64,000 nt of DNA, taken from positions 62,001-126,000 of the forward strand of contig NZ_AUED01000017.1 in the NCBI RefSeq assembly GCF_000425805.1, given 5' to 3'. A program made the position numbers and the translations under genes. The notes below the pieces were generated by a model. It worked only from the letters and a program-made list of their open reading frames with translations, had not been told where the DNA came from and ran no database searches. This DNA comes from Pseudomonas vranovensis DSM 16006. Lineage in GTDB: Bacteria > Pseudomonadota > Gammaproteobacteria > Pseudomonadales > Pseudomonadaceae. This document shows, piece by piece, positions 11,154-21,528 of the stretch. How positions within the stretch are numbered: position 1 is the first letter of the stretch; every line of letters starts with the position of its first letter.

Positions 11154-11495
11154 TCAGACCTTGCGGACGAACTCCGACTTGAGCTTCATCGGGCCGATGC
11201 CATCGATCTTGCAGTCGATGTCATGGTCGCCATCGCACAGGCGGATGTTCTTGACCTTGGTGCCGACCTTGACTACCAGCGACGTGCCCTTGACCTTCAG
11301 GTCCTTGATCACGGTGATGGTGTCGCCGTCCTGCAGGACATTGCCCACCGAATCCTTCTTGACCGCTTCGTCGCTCACTGCTTCGGCGTCACCGGCGGCA
11401 GACCACTCGTGGGCGCATTCGGGGCAGATCAGCTGGGTGCCGTCTTCGTAGGTGTATTCGGAGTTGCATTTAGGGCAGGGTGGCAAAGTGCTCAC
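11154..11495 (-). CDS. PhnA/YjdM-family zinc-ribbon protein
   Basis: A 113-residue protein with an N-terminal zinc ribbon (CPKC at residues 7-10 and CPEC at about 24-27) followed by the conserved PhnA C-domain ([15 protein letters not shown], then [12 protein letters not shown] and a [12 protein letters not shown] end). Despite the PhnA name, this protein (YjdM in E. coli) is not the phosphonoacetate hydrolase, and its role is unclear. The length matches the family. It is monocistronic, with its promoter in the 100 bases before ispB's end. Confidence 0.92.
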   Translation of the reverse strand: MSTLPPCPKCNSEYTYEDGTQLICPECAHEWSAAGDAEAVSDEAVKKDSVGNVLQDGDTITVIKDLKVKGTSLVVKVGTKVKNIRLCDGDHDIDCKIDGIGPMKLKSEFVRKV

Positions 11496-11595
11496 TAGGG
11501 TTCCTCAAGACGTACAGGTACAAAGCCTACATTGTATAGGGTTTTGTCCGTCAGAGGTTAGTCGGGCCCATCGAGCGATGGGCCACAGGGCAGGC

Positions 11596-12564
11596 TCAGT
11601 GGGTACGGGCGACAGCGAATTCGCTCAATTCCACCAGGGCGTCGCGGTATTCGCTGGCTGGCAGCACGTCCAGGCAAGCGATGGCACGGGCCACGTAGTC
11701 GCGTGCCAGTTGCGCGGTGTAGTCCAGGGAGCCCGAAGCTTCAACCGCAGCGCGGATGCTTTCCAGGTCTTCGATACCACCTTTCTGGATCGCCTGGCGA
11801 ACCAGGGCGGCCTGTTCGGCAGTACCTTCGCGCATGGTGTAGATCAGCGGAAGGGTCGGCTTGCCCTCGGCCAGGTCGTCGCCGACGTTCTTGCCCAGGG
11901 TCTGTGCATCGCCCTTGTAGTCGAGCAGGTCGTCGACCAGCTGGAAGGCCACGCCAAGGTGGTCGCCGAACGTGCGCAGGGCTTCGCTCTGCTCAGTTGT
12001 GGCCTGGGCCAGGGCAGCGGCGCTGTGGGTCGAGGCCTCGAACAGCATCGCGGTCTTGCCGCGGATGACGTCCATGTAGACTTCTTCGGTGGTGCTGGCG
12101 TCGCGGACCTTGGACAGCTGCAGGACTTCACCTTCAGCGATGACCCGGGTGGCCTTGGAGAGGATCTGCATGACCGGCATCGAGCCCAGTTCGACCATCA
12201 TCTCGAACGAACGCGAATAGAGGAAATCACCGACCAGTACGCTCGGCGCATTGCCCCACAGGGCATTGGCGGTGGAGCGACCACGGCGCATGCCCGACAT
12301 GTCGACCACGTCGTCGTGCAGCAGGGTGGCAGTGTGCAGGAATTCGATGGTGGCGGCCAGCAGGCGCAGGTCATCGCCTTCGCGGCCCAGTGCCTTGCCG
12401 CACAGCAGCACCAGCAGAGGGCGCAGGCGCTTGCCGCCAGCCGAAGTAATGTAGTCGCCGATTTTCGATACCAGCGGTACACGCGAAGTCAGCTGTTTCT
12501 TGATAATCTCGTCAACGGCGCTGAAGTCGTCCGCTACCGCGCGGTAGAAAGCTTGGGGTTGCAT
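11596..12564 (-). CDS. ispB: Octaprenyl diphosphate synthase
   Basis: IspB elongates farnesyl diphosphate with isopentenyl units to make the side chain of ubiquinone. The 322-residue protein carries both aspartate-rich motifs that bind Mg-diphosphate: DDVVD (about residue 84) and DDLLD (about residue 211), plus GGKRLRP near the N-terminus. The start at 12564 (MQPQAFYRAVADDF) matches the family; an ATG six codons upstream is possible. The gene is divergent from rplU. Pseudomonas ubiquinone usually has nine isoprene units, so the chain length could be nona- rather than octaprenyl. Confidence 0.93.
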   Translation of the reverse strand: MQPQAFYRAVADDFSAVDEIIKKQLTSRVPLVSKIGDYITSAGGKRLRPLLVLLCGKALGREGDDLRLLAATIEFLHTATLLHDDVVDMSGMRRGRSTANALWGNAPSVLVGDFLYSRSFEMMVELGSMPVMQILSKATRVIAEGEVLQLSKVRDASTTEEVYMDVIRGKTAMLFEASTHSAAALAQATTEQSEALRTFGDHLGVAFQLVDDLLDYKGDAQTLGKNVGDDLAEGKPTLPLIYTMREGTAEQAALVRQAIQKGGIEDLESIRAAVEASGSLDYTAQLARDYVARAIACLDVLPASEYRDALVELSEFAVARTH

Positions 12565-12655
12565 CGGCCACAGGTGCTCCATAAAGGTTGCGCGGCATGC
12601 TAGGTCGCGGGTCCCGGCCTGTCAAGGCGCGGTCCCGGCGGGCCGGGGGCGGGAC

Positions 12656-12684
12656 TTGCAAGGGGCGGGCGGCTTGCGTACAAT
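12656..12684 (+). promoter_or_regulatory. Sigma-70-type promoter for rplU-rpmA
   Basis: TTGCAA (12656-12661) and TACAAT (12679-12684) are separated by exactly 17 bases, about 130 bases before rplU and in the gap divergent from ispB. The resulting transcript would have a leader of about 125 bases. Confidence 0.7.
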
Positions 12685-12815
12685 CGCGCACCCTGAACTT
12701 CCTGGGCAGCACCTGCCTTACGCAATTGCACTGGGCCGTTCCAGCCCTATGCAGCCATGCCAGCCAATACTCTTCCTATAAAGAGCTGGGTGAGCAGGAT
12801 TATCGGAGAAATACC

Positions 12816-13127
12816 ATGTACGCAGTAATTGTTACCGGTGGCAAGCAGTACAAAGTCGCCGAAGGTGAATACCTGAAAATCGAAAAACTGGAAATCGCCA
12901 CTGGCGAATCCGTGACTTTCGACCGCGTTCTGTTGGTTGCCAATGGCGACGACGTGAACATCGGCGCTCCAGTCGTTGCTGGTGCCAAGGTTGTTGCTGA
13001 AGTGATCTCGCAAGGTCGTCACGACAAAGTGCGCATCATCAAGTTCCGCCGCCGTAAGCACCACATGAAGCGTATGGGCCACCGCCAGTGGTTCACCGAA
13101 ATCAAGATCACCGGTATTTCGGCGTAA
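12816..13127 (+). CDS. rplU: 50S ribosomal protein L21
   Basis: The 103-residue protein starts [20 protein letters not shown], the L21 hallmark, and ends with the basic [26 protein letters not shown] region that contacts 23S rRNA. The length equals that of E. coli L21. CGGAGAA lies just before the ATG; the longer open frame upstream covers the promoter and leader. It is the first gene of the L21-L27 operon, with rpmA 32 bases downstream. Confidence 0.98.
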   Translation: MYAVIVTGGKQYKVAEGEYLKIEKLEIATGESVTFDRVLLVANGDDVNIGAPVVAGAKVVAEVISQGRHDKVRIIKFRRRKHHMKRMGHRQWFTEIKITGISA

Positions 13128-13159
13128 TCGCCTAAATCCCTTTTCTGGAGAATTGAACC

Positions 13160-13417
13160 ATGGCACACAAAAAAGCTGGTGGTAGTACCCGTAACGGTCG
13201 CGACTCAGAAGCCAAACGCCTTGGCGTGAAGATGTATGGCGGCCAGGCTATCATTCCTGGCAACATCATCGTCCGTCAGCGCGGCACCCAATTCCACGCT
13301 GGCTACGGCGTTGGCATGGGCAAGGATCACACCCTGTTCGCCAAGATCGCGGGTAAGATCAAGTTTGAAGTAAAAGGCGCCTTCGGTCGTCGTTACGTGA
13401 GCGTTGTCGCCGAGTAA
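13160..13417 (+). CDS. rpmA: 50S ribosomal protein L27
   Basis: The 85-residue protein has the L27 N-terminus [20 protein letters not shown], whose tail reaches toward the peptidyl transferase centre, and the conserved [15 protein letters not shown] precedes the ATG. It is cotranscribed with rplU and ends at a strong terminator. Confidence 0.98.
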   Translation: MAHKKAGGSTRNGRDSEAKRLGVKMYGGQAIIPGNIIVRQRGTQFHAGYGVGMGKDHTLFAKIAGKIKFEVKGAFGRRYVSVVAE

Positions 13418-13432
13418 TCGCGCGGACGCTGG

Positions 13433-13462
13433 AAAAGCCCTGTCTCGCGACGGGGCTTTTTC
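13433..13462 (+). terminator. Rho-independent terminator after rpmA
   Basis: AAAAGCCC (13433-13440) pairs with GGGCTTTT (13453-13460), followed by TTC; the loop contains CTCGCGAC. Confidence 0.88.
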
Positions 13463-13595
13463 GTTTGTGGGGTGAGTCTCTTGCAAAGCTGTTTGTATGG
13501 GCTGCCGGCGCTGGTGTTTCGGTCGTTGACGGGGGCCGCCGCGCTCACTTTTGCAAGAGCCTTATGTCTTTGTGTCACTCAGCTCGTCCAGCTGA

Positions 13596-14831
<1,236 letters not shown>

Positions 14832-14844
14832 TTCGTTGCAGTAC

Positions 14845-14877
14845 ACTAAACGCCGCTCTCTGGAGCGGCGTTTTAGT
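14845..14877 (+). terminator. Rho-independent terminator after obgE
   Basis: ACTAAACGCCGCTC (from 14845) pairs with GAGCGGCGTTTTAGT (to 14877), allowing one bulge, with a T-run inside the 3' arm. The stem may serve both directions. Confidence 0.85.
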
Positions 14878-14906
14878 ATCTAAAGATCTCTATAGGTTGG
14901 AAGAAG

Positions 14907-16025
14907 ATGCGGAGCAAGGTGACGGGTGCGCAGCGCTGGGTGGTGAAGATCGGCAGTGCCCTGCTGACAGCAGATGGCAAGGGGCTCGATCGTACGGCCA
15001 TGGGCGTCTGGGTCGAGCAGATGGTGGCGTTGCATGAGGCGGGTGTCGAGTTGGTACTGGTATCGTCCGGGGCGGTTGCCGCCGGGATGAGCCGCCTGGG
15101 TTGGTCCAAGCGACCGAGTGCCATGAATGAGCTGCAAGCGGCAGCCTCGATTGGCCAGATGGGCCTGGTGCAAGCCTGGGAGTCGAGTTTCGCCGAGCAT
15201 GACAAGCACACCGCGCAGATTCTCCTGACCCACGACGACCTGTCGGATCGCAAGCGCTACCTCAACGCGCGCAGTACCCTGCGCACGCTGGTGGAGCTGG
15301 GCGTGGTGCCGGTGATCAACGAGAACGACACCGTGGTGACCGACGAGATCCGTTTCGGCGACAACGACACCCTGGCTGCCCTGGTGGCCAACCTGGTCGA
15401 AGCCGACCTGCTGGTGATCCTCACCGACCGCGATGGCATGTTCGACGCTGACCCGCGTAACAATCCCGATGCCCAACTGATCTATGAAGCCCGTGCCGAC
15501 GATCCGAGCCTGGATGCGGTGGCGGGCGGTACCGGTGGCGCACTGGGCCGTGGCGGCATGCAGACCAAACTGCGTGCTGCGCGTCTGGCGGCCCGGTCCG
15601 GTGCCCATACCATCATCGTCGGTGGTCGCCTGGAGCGCGTACTCGATCGCCTCAAGGCTGGCGAGCGCCTGGGTACCTTGCTGTCGCCCGAGCGCGGCAT
15701 GTTGGCCGCGCGCAAGCAGTGGCTGGCCGGGCACCTGCAGACCCGCGGCACCCTGGTGCTCGACGCCGGTGCCGTGCAGGCCTTGCGTCAGGCCAACAAG
15801 AGCCTGCTGCCGGTCGGCGTCAAAACCGTGCAGGGCAGCTTTCGCCGTGGCGAAATGGTCGTTTGTGTCGGCCCGGATGGCCTGGAAGTCGCCCGTGGCC
15901 TGGCCAACTACAGCGCCCTTGAAGCGCAGAAGATCATCGGCCAGTCCTCCGAGGCCATCGAAAGCCTGCTGGGCTACATCGCCGAGCCTGAGCTGGTTCA
16001 CCGCGACAACCTGATTCTGGTCTGA
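14907..16025 (+). CDS. proB: Glutamate 5-kinase
   Basis: ProB phosphorylates glutamate in the first step of proline synthesis. The 372-residue protein has an amino-acid-kinase domain (about 1-260) with VVKIGSALL at the N-terminus, VSSGAVAAG and [18 protein letters not shown], then [18 protein letters not shown], and a C-terminal PUA domain (about 275-360), as in E. coli ProB. It follows obgE, the usual Pseudomonas order, and is followed ten bases later by the CreA-like gene, so the two are likely cotranscribed. Confidence 0.97.
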   Translation: MRSKVTGAQRWVVKIGSALLTADGKGLDRTAMGVWVEQMVALHEAGVELVLVSSGAVAAGMSRLGWSKRPSAMNELQAAASIGQMGLVQAWESSFAEHDKHTAQILLTHDDLSDRKRYLNARSTLRTLVELGVVPVINENDTVVTDEIRFGDNDTLAALVANLVEADLLVILTDRDGMFDADPRNNPDAQLIYEARADDPSLDAVAGGTGGALGRGGMQTKLRAARLAARSGAHTIIVGGRLERVLDRLKAGERLGTLLSPERGMLAARKQWLAGHLQTRGTLVLDAGAVQALRQANKSLLPVGVKTVQGSFRRGEMVVCVGPDGLEVARGLANYSALEAQKIIGQSSEAIESLLGYIAEPELVHRDNLILV

Positions 16026-16035
16026 GGAAACAACC

Positions 16036-16494
16036 GTGTTCAAAGGGATGATTGCAGCGGCGCTGCTGGCATTGCCGGCAGTGGCTGCGGCCGAGGAAAT
16101 CGGTCAGGTGTCGACCGTGTTCAAGTTCGTCGGGCCAAACGACCGCATCGTGGTCGAGGCGTTCGACGATCCGAAAGTCGAGGGTGTGACCTGCTACCTG
16201 TCCCGTGCCAAGACGGGCGGAGTGAAGGGCGGCCTGGGCTTGGCCGAAGACCGTGCCGAAGCCTCCATTGCCTGTCGCCAGGTAGGGCCAATTCGCTTCA
16301 AGGAGAAGCTCAAGGACGGTGACGAGGTGTTCAAGGAGCGCACCTCGCTGGTGTTCAAGACCATGCAGGTGGTGCGCTTCCTGGACAAGAAGCGCAACAC
16401 CCTGGTCTACCTGGTGTACTCGGACCGGCTGATCGAAGGCAGCCCGCAGAACGCGGTGACGGCGATTCCGATCCTGCCCTGGCCGCAGCAATAA
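16036..16494 (+). CDS. CreA-family exported protein
   Basis: A 152-residue protein with a signal peptide ([21 protein letters not shown]). The mature part has the CreA pattern: [41 protein letters not shown] near the start and a conserved second cysteine ([10 protein letters not shown]), which probably form a disulfide. The family is periplasmic and has no defined function. It is ten bases downstream of proB; the operon ends at a REP-like hairpin. Confidence 0.9.
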   Translation: MFKGMIAAALLALPAVAAAEEIGQVSTVFKFVGPNDRIVVEAFDDPKVEGVTCYLSRAKTGGVKGGLGLAEDRAEASIACRQVGPIRFKEKLKDGDEVFKERTSLVFKTMQVVRFLDKKRNTLVYLVYSDRLIEGSPQNAVTAIPILPWPQQ

Positions 16495-16496
16495 TC

Positions 16497-16548
16497 ATCG
16501 CGGGGCAAGCCCGCTCCTACTGGTGTAGGAACGGGCTTGCCCCGCGAT
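16497..16548. repeat. REP-like inverted repeat between convergent genes
   Basis: ATCGCGGGGCAAGCCCGCTC (from 16497) pairs with the matching arm at 16526-16548 around a six-base loop. The same core is found at the other REP-like sites of the window. It lies between the CreA gene and the end of mksB. Confidence 0.85.
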
Positions 16549-16552
16549 TGCA

Positions 16553-19384
16553 TTAGACCGAAGCCGCTTCCTCTTCCTCGCGCACCACCGCCTTCACCTC
16601 ATCCAACCGGCTGATGAACTTCCAGTCGGCCTCGTCGATGTAGATGCCGTTCGGCCCGCTACCGCCTTCCAGGTCGATGGCGACATGCGCCGAGACCTGC
16701 GGCTTCACACTCGCCAGAATCGGCACGAAGCCCAACTGCAAGCTGGTTTCCAGCAGGGCGGCCTGGTTGCGTTCGTCGATGTCTGCCGCTTCGTCCAGGT
16801 AGTACGGCAGGCGCACGCGACCGGCGAGGTCGCGGTCCATCAGGTGCAGCAACAGGTACATGTTGGTCAGCGCCTTGATGGTCATGGTGGTGCCGTTGGA
16901 CGCCGCACCGTCGATGTCGGTGTGGATCACCGGCTGACCGTTGACCTTGGTGATCTCGAAGGCCAGCTCGAACAGGTCCTTGAGGCCCAACTGGTTGTGG
17001 TTGGCCGCTACCAGTCGCGCCAGGTACTCCTTGGCTTCCTCGTTCTTGTTGTCCTGCTCGGCACTGGCGCTCAGGTCGAACACCGACAGGGTCTCGCCTT
17101 CTTCGTACTGTCCGGCGCTGTGGATGATCTGGTCGATGTGCTTGAGGGCTTCCTTGTTCGGTGCCAGCACGATGCGGAAGCTCTCGAGGTTGGACACCTG
17201 GCGCTTGTTGATCTCGCGGTTGAACAGCGCCAGCTGGTGCTCGAGGCTGTCGTAGTCGCTGCGGATGTTGCGCAGGGTCCGGGCGATGTCGGTGACCGCC
17301 GCACGGCGCGCCTTGCCCAGGGTCAGGGCTTCGTCGGTGCGGTGCGCGTAGGCGTTGATCAGCAGCTGCAGGCGGCGCTCCATGTCGTCTTCGCTGTCGA
17401 ACTTGGCCACGCCCTTGAGGCGAACCTGGGCGTACAGCGCCTCGATCTGGCCATCGACCCGCAGCAGGCCCTGCCAGCTGTCCTGGTAGTCGTTGAGCAG
17501 GGGCAACAGGTTGTCCATGGAGTCGTCCACCGGCTCCATGAACGGCGTACCGAACGGCAGGTCGGCCGGCAGCAGCTGGCGGCGGCGCAGGGCGTCGTCG
17601 AGGGTGCGCTGCTTGGCTTCCATGTCGGCGATCTGGCGGCCAACCAGTTGCAGCTTGGCCGACAGTTGCTGGACGCGTTCGGTGAAGGCATCGCTGGAAC
17701 GCTTGAGCTCGTCCTGGGCGGCTTCCATCTGTGCCAGCTGTTCGAGCTTGTCGCCTTCTTCGGCAGACAGTGTCTGGGTGCGACGGAAGTCTTCCAGGGC
17801 CTTTTGCGCGTCCAGTACCTGTTGGTACAGGGTTTCGGTCTGGGTCTTGCTCGCGGCGCGGTCGGCGGCCACGGCCTGCTGGGTCTTGAGCTGCTTGAGC
17901 TCCTTTTCCAGGCGCTCCTTCTGGTCGCGCAGGGCGGCGCGGTCGGCCAGGGCCTGCAGCGCTGGCGGTTCGATGTGCGAGAGATCGATCGACAGCCCCG
18001 GAGCCTCGAAACGCTCGCCCTTGAAGCCGTCGAGCACGGCCTCCAGGGATTTGACCCACAGGTCGCTGTCGTCCAGCTCGATGCCGCGCTCACCCAGCGG
18101 CAGGCTGAACAGCGCGCCGTTGAACAGGCGCATCAGGCGCTCGACATCCTGCTGGGAGAATTCTTCGCGCAGGCGGGCATAGCTGTTGTTGTCAGCATGG
18201 TCGAGCTGCTGCTTGACCGACTTGAGGCGTTTCTCCAGGTCGCGCAGGCGCTCTTCGAGGTCTTCGGCGCTGAACTGGCGAGACTGCGCCAGGGCACCGG
18301 CCAGTTCGTCGTGGGCATCCTTGGCGGCCAGCAGTTGCTGCTCCAGCACCTTGACGTCATCGACCAGGGCGAAGCGGTGCTTGAGTACCGACAGCTCGCC
18401 GAGCCAGCGCTGGATACCAGTGATTTCGCGCTCCAGGCGCATCAGCTCCTGGGTGCCGCCACGCTGGTCGTTCTGCAGGCTGTCCTGTTCGTTCTTGTAG
18501 TGCTCGGCCTGGATTACCAGCTCTTCCTTGCGGGCGCTGGCGTAGTCCTGCCAGGTGCCCAGCAGCGAGTCGAGCAGCGGCGACAGGCGATGCAGCTTGC
18601 CGCGCAGGATGTCGCGCTGGGCCACGCCGTTGGCCAGGGCCTCGACCAGCGGGCCGGCAGCGACCAGGGAGTTGTAGTCCTGCTCCATGCGGCGCACGTC
18701 GCGGAAGGCCTCCTCGCAGGCGGCGATGTAGTCGACGCTGCCCGAGCGCAGGCTGTGCTCGAAGGCATCGAGGAACAACTGCTTGAGCTTGGCCGCGGTG
18801 ATCTCGCGCATGTGCAGCAGGTTGATGAACAGTGCGCGGAAGGTCTTCAGGCTCTGCTCGCTGGTGGAGCGCAGCGGGATCAGGGTCAGGTCCAGCGGGA
18901 TCGAGGTGTGGCCACCGACCAGCAGGCGACGCAGCTCGTCAGGTTTGAGTTCGTAGGCCTTGAGGCCGTTGCGCTCCAGGTTGCTGAACAGCACTTTCTG
19001 GCGCAGGCAGGTGTCGTTCTTCTGGTAATGGGCCAGGTCAAGTTCGCCGGCATAGGCGAAGAACTGGTGGCCGAAGCCGCCACCCGGGCCGCGGCCGACC
19101 ACGCCGATCACGTGCGGGCCGTGGGGCAGGTTGACCTCGCAGAGGATGTAGCTGGTGTCGCTGGCAAAGTAGAAGCGCCGGGACTGTTCCAGGCTGTACT
19201 TGCCGAAGCTCATGTCCGACATGCGCGCCAGGATCGGGAACTGCAGGGCGTTGATCGAGGCGGATTTACCCAGGTTGTTGGCGCCGTAGACCGACAGCGG
19301 GTGTTCCAGCGGGAACAGGCCCAGGCTGTAGCCGGCGGTGTTGAGCAGTGCAAAGCGGCGAATGCCGTAGCGTTCCTGGCTCAT
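16553..19384 (-). CDS. mksB: MksB, SMC-like ATPase of the MksBEF condensin
   Basis: A 943-residue SMC/MukB-like protein. The N-terminal head contains Walker A GANNLGKSA (residues 34-42). Long coiled coils follow (roughly 270-420 and 480-750, dense in Leu/Glu/Gln/Lys/Arg), and the C-terminal head has LPYYLDEAADIDERN as Walker B/D-loop and a GTTMTIKALTNMYLLLHLMD signature-like region. MksBEF is an alternative condensin that compacts DNA in pseudomonads. Its ATG overlaps the end of mksE by four bases, and mksF-mksE-mksB form one operon. No mksG (TOPRIM nuclease, Wadjet JetD) gene is beside it. Confidence 0.9.
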   Translation of the reverse strand: MSQERYGIRRFALLNTAGYSLGLFPLEHPLSVYGANNLGKSASINALQFPILARMSDMSFGKYSLEQSRRFYFASDTSYILCEVNLPHGPHVIGVVGRGPGGGFGHQFFAYAGELDLAHYQKNDTCLRQKVLFSNLERNGLKAYELKPDELRRLLVGGHTSIPLDLTLIPLRSTSEQSLKTFRALFINLLHMREITAAKLKQLFLDAFEHSLRSGSVDYIAACEEAFRDVRRMEQDYNSLVAAGPLVEALANGVAQRDILRGKLHRLSPLLDSLLGTWQDYASARKEELVIQAEHYKNEQDSLQNDQRGGTQELMRLEREITGIQRWLGELSVLKHRFALVDDVKVLEQQLLAAKDAHDELAGALAQSRQFSAEDLEERLRDLEKRLKSVKQQLDHADNNSYARLREEFSQQDVERLMRLFNGALFSLPLGERGIELDDSDLWVKSLEAVLDGFKGERFEAPGLSIDLSHIEPPALQALADRAALRDQKERLEKELKQLKTQQAVAADRAASKTQTETLYQQVLDAQKALEDFRRTQTLSAEEGDKLEQLAQMEAAQDELKRSSDAFTERVQQLSAKLQLVGRQIADMEAKQRTLDDALRRRQLLPADLPFGTPFMEPVDDSMDNLLPLLNDYQDSWQGLLRVDGQIEALYAQVRLKGVAKFDSEDDMERRLQLLINAYAHRTDEALTLGKARRAAVTDIARTLRNIRSDYDSLEHQLALFNREINKRQVSNLESFRIVLAPNKEALKHIDQIIHSAGQYEEGETLSVFDLSASAEQDNKNEEAKEYLARLVAANHNQLGLKDLFELAFEITKVNGQPVIHTDIDGAASNGTTMTIKALTNMYLLLHLMDRDLAGRVRLPYYLDEAADIDERNQAALLETSLQLGFVPILASVKPQVSAHVAIDLEGGSGPNGIYIDEADWKFISRLDEVKAVVREEEEAASV

Positions 19385-20082
19385 GCATCAATCTCCTGTT
19401 GCTCTTCGGCGATGGCGCGGGCCAAGGCGTCTTCTTCACTTTCCTCGAACGGGCTCAGGTCGAGCGGGTCGTCGGTCCGGTTCAGCACTTCGGGGCTTTC
19501 TTCTTCGACCAGTACTGGCGTTGGCAGCGGCAGGGTGCTGTGCAGGCTGGCGGCGAGGTCGCGGTCCTGCTGCACCGACAGGCACACGTCGAGGAAGCGG
19601 TGCATTGGGGGCAGGAAGCGGTAGATACCGTTCTCTTCGTGGGCAAAGCCCAGCTGGGTCATGCGGCGCATGATCTTTTCTTCCAGCTCGTCCGGGGTCT
19701 GCACCTCGGCCTGGATGAACAGGTCGCGGTACTTTTCCAGCATCGAGGGCAGCTCGTCACGGCCCAGGCTGCCACCGTCGAGCACCGACATCGGGTCGCG
19801 GCCCTGGTCGGCCAGGTGCTCCACCAGGATGAAGGTGAACAGCGACAGGCGCTGGGCTGTCTTGTTGACCTGGGCGGCGGCCTGGTCGGGAACGAAGTAG
19901 TAGAAGCCGCGGGTGTCGCACACCAGCTCAAAGCCCAGGGCCTTGAACAGGCCGCGGTACTGGTCCTGGAAGTTCGACAGCTGGCCGTACAGTTCCGGGT
20001 CGCGGCGACTGATGTGAAAGCCCTTGAACAGCTCGCGGAAGATCGGTGCGAGCTGGGACAGTTCGGAAAGATCAAGATGCAT
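19381..20082 (-). CDS. mksE: MksE, condensin accessory subunit
   Basis: A 233-residue, MukE-like protein beginning MHLDLSELSQLAPIFRELFKGFHISRRD, with the family pattern of a winged-helix fold and an acidic C-terminal tail (EESPEVLNRTDDPLDLSPFEESEEDALARAI). MksE binds the kleisin MksF and modulates MksB ATPase. It overlaps mksF by eleven bases and mksB by four, implying translational coupling and fixed stoichiometry. Recognition rests on size, position and sequence character. Confidence 0.86.
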   Translation of the reverse strand: MHLDLSELSQLAPIFRELFKGFHISRRDPELYGQLSNFQDQYRGLFKALGFELVCDTRGFYYFVPDQAAAQVNKTAQRLSLFTFILVEHLADQGRDPMSVLDGGSLGRDELPSMLEKYRDLFIQAEVQTPDELEEKIMRRMTQLGFAHEENGIYRFLPPMHRFLDVCLSVQQDRDLAASLHSTLPLPTPVLVEEESPEVLNRTDDPLDLSPFEESEEDALARAIAEEQQEIDA

Positions 20083-21349
20083 GGGCAGGGCTCGCAGTTG
20101 GTTCAGGCGATGGTTCGCGGCTGGATGTCAGGGCGAAGGAACGCAGGCTGACCAGGTGTTCGCGGGTGGTGTATTCGCGGCGCTCGAGGCGTTCGCGGGT
20201 AAAGCGTTTTTCCCGCGACAGGCGCGAGAACCAGTACAGCAATTCGTCGGTGGCGCCGTCGGGCTCCTGGTCCAGCAGCCAGACCATCAGGTCGGGCAGT
20301 GGCAGGGCGCTTTCGCAGCGCTGGAGCATTTCCTTGACCGTGCGCGGCGCTTTCGGGCTGTCGCCACGGTTGCTCTTGTGGGCCTTGGGGAACTGCGCAG
20401 GCTTGGGCTCGAAGCGGGCCAGTGCATAGACGTAGGCCTCGACCTGGCTGGCGCTGCCCAGGAACGTGCTTTGCGGGCGGGTGAACATTGGCATGGCCGC
20501 TTGCGGTACGGCGTCCAGGCCCTTGCGGCGGATCACCGACAGGGCCAGGGCGGCGCCACGGGTCACGGCGTTGTGGCGGCGGGCTTCTTCACGCAGCGGC
20601 AGCAGCAGTTCACGGGCATGGCGCAAGGTCAGCTGGGCGCTGGTCTGCATTTCAAGGATGCGCGCGTGGGTGCGCAGGAGCATGTCGTCGTCGACCAGAT
20701 GGCCCAGGCGCGCCTGTTCGCCCAGCAGGCGCAGCAGCACGGTCTCGACCTTGCGCACGCCTTGCTCGAAGGCGCCGTCGGCGTTCACCAGTTGGATCAT
20801 CGGTTCGACGTACTCGTCCCAGGTCGCCAGTACTTCGGCATAGCGCTGGCGCAACGGAATCTGCCGGTCGCTGGTCTTGGCCCGTTCGGCCACGGCGACC
20901 AGGGCCTGTTCGTCGTTGTCGAGTTTTTTCAGCACGTCGCGCACGCGCATGTCGAGCAAGCGCAGCTGGCGGGCCAGGTCGTTGCTGTCACGAATCTCGA
21001 AGGCGTCCTGGATATGCCCGGCCAAACGCTCCAGGTGGCGCAGGTAGGCTTCGATCTCAAGGCACAGGCCCAGGCGGTGTTCGCGGCGCAGGTAGGCGAG
21101 GAAGTCGTGGATCTGCGCATTGAGCTCGAATCGGTTGGGGCTCTTGGCCACCGGCACCAGGATATCGAGGCGAATCCAGACGTCGAGCAGGCTGGTGATG
21201 TCCTGGGGCGTGCTCTCCAACTGCTGGTTGGCCAGTTGCTGGCGCAGTTCGCCGAGGCTCAGGGTGCCTCCGTCGAAGCGCTCGCACAACGGCTCAAGCA
21301 AGGCCCAGTGTTCGGCTAGGGCGCGCAGGACGCGCTTGGGTTCGATCAT
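20072..21349 (-). CDS. mksF: MksF, kleisin subunit of MksBEF
   Basis: The 425-residue first gene of the condensin operon. It is helical throughout, with an N-terminal winged-helix region (about 1-110, RALAEHWALLEPLCERFDGG), a central helical region (about 120-300) and a C-terminal part ending in a low-complexity Ser/Pro/Ala tail. This fits the MukF-like kleisin that bridges MksB heads. The start ATG is the first in frame (MIEPKRVLRALAEHW). The promoter must lie in the 179 bases divergent from holD. Confidence 0.86.
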   Translation of the reverse strand: MIEPKRVLRALAEHWALLEPLCERFDGGTLSLGELRQQLANQQLESTPQDITSLLDVWIRLDILVPVAKSPNRFELNAQIHDFLAYLRREHRLGLCLEIEAYLRHLERLAGHIQDAFEIRDSNDLARQLRLLDMRVRDVLKKLDNDEQALVAVAERAKTSDRQIPLRQRYAEVLATWDEYVEPMIQLVNADGAFEQGVRKVETVLLRLLGEQARLGHLVDDDMLLRTHARILEMQTSAQLTLRHARELLLPLREEARRHNAVTRGAALALSVIRRKGLDAVPQAAMPMFTRPQSTFLGSASQVEAYVYALARFEPKPAQFPKAHKSNRGDSPKAPRTVKEMLQRCESALPLPDLMVWLLDQEPDGATDELLYWFSRLSREKRFTRERLERREYTTREHLVSLRSFALTSSREPSPEPTASPAHAS

Positions 21350-21528
21350 TGGCGGGTCGACTCGTTGCCAAATAAAAGCGCCGATTGTACTGCATCAAGT
21401 GCCTGTCGATTCACCCCCTGATCGATTCGCGCGGCATCCCGGCGGATTTGTGCCGATCAACAGCGGCGCAGCGCGGCGAACAACGTTAGAATGTCGCCCC
21501 TGACTTATCCACAGATGGCCGACCCTTC

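Noticed and set aside
16685-19624. 979-codon open frame on the plus strand opposite mksB
   Set aside because: It is a shadow of the high-GC coiled-coil gene on the other strand; it has no family resemblance, and mksB is clearly the real gene.
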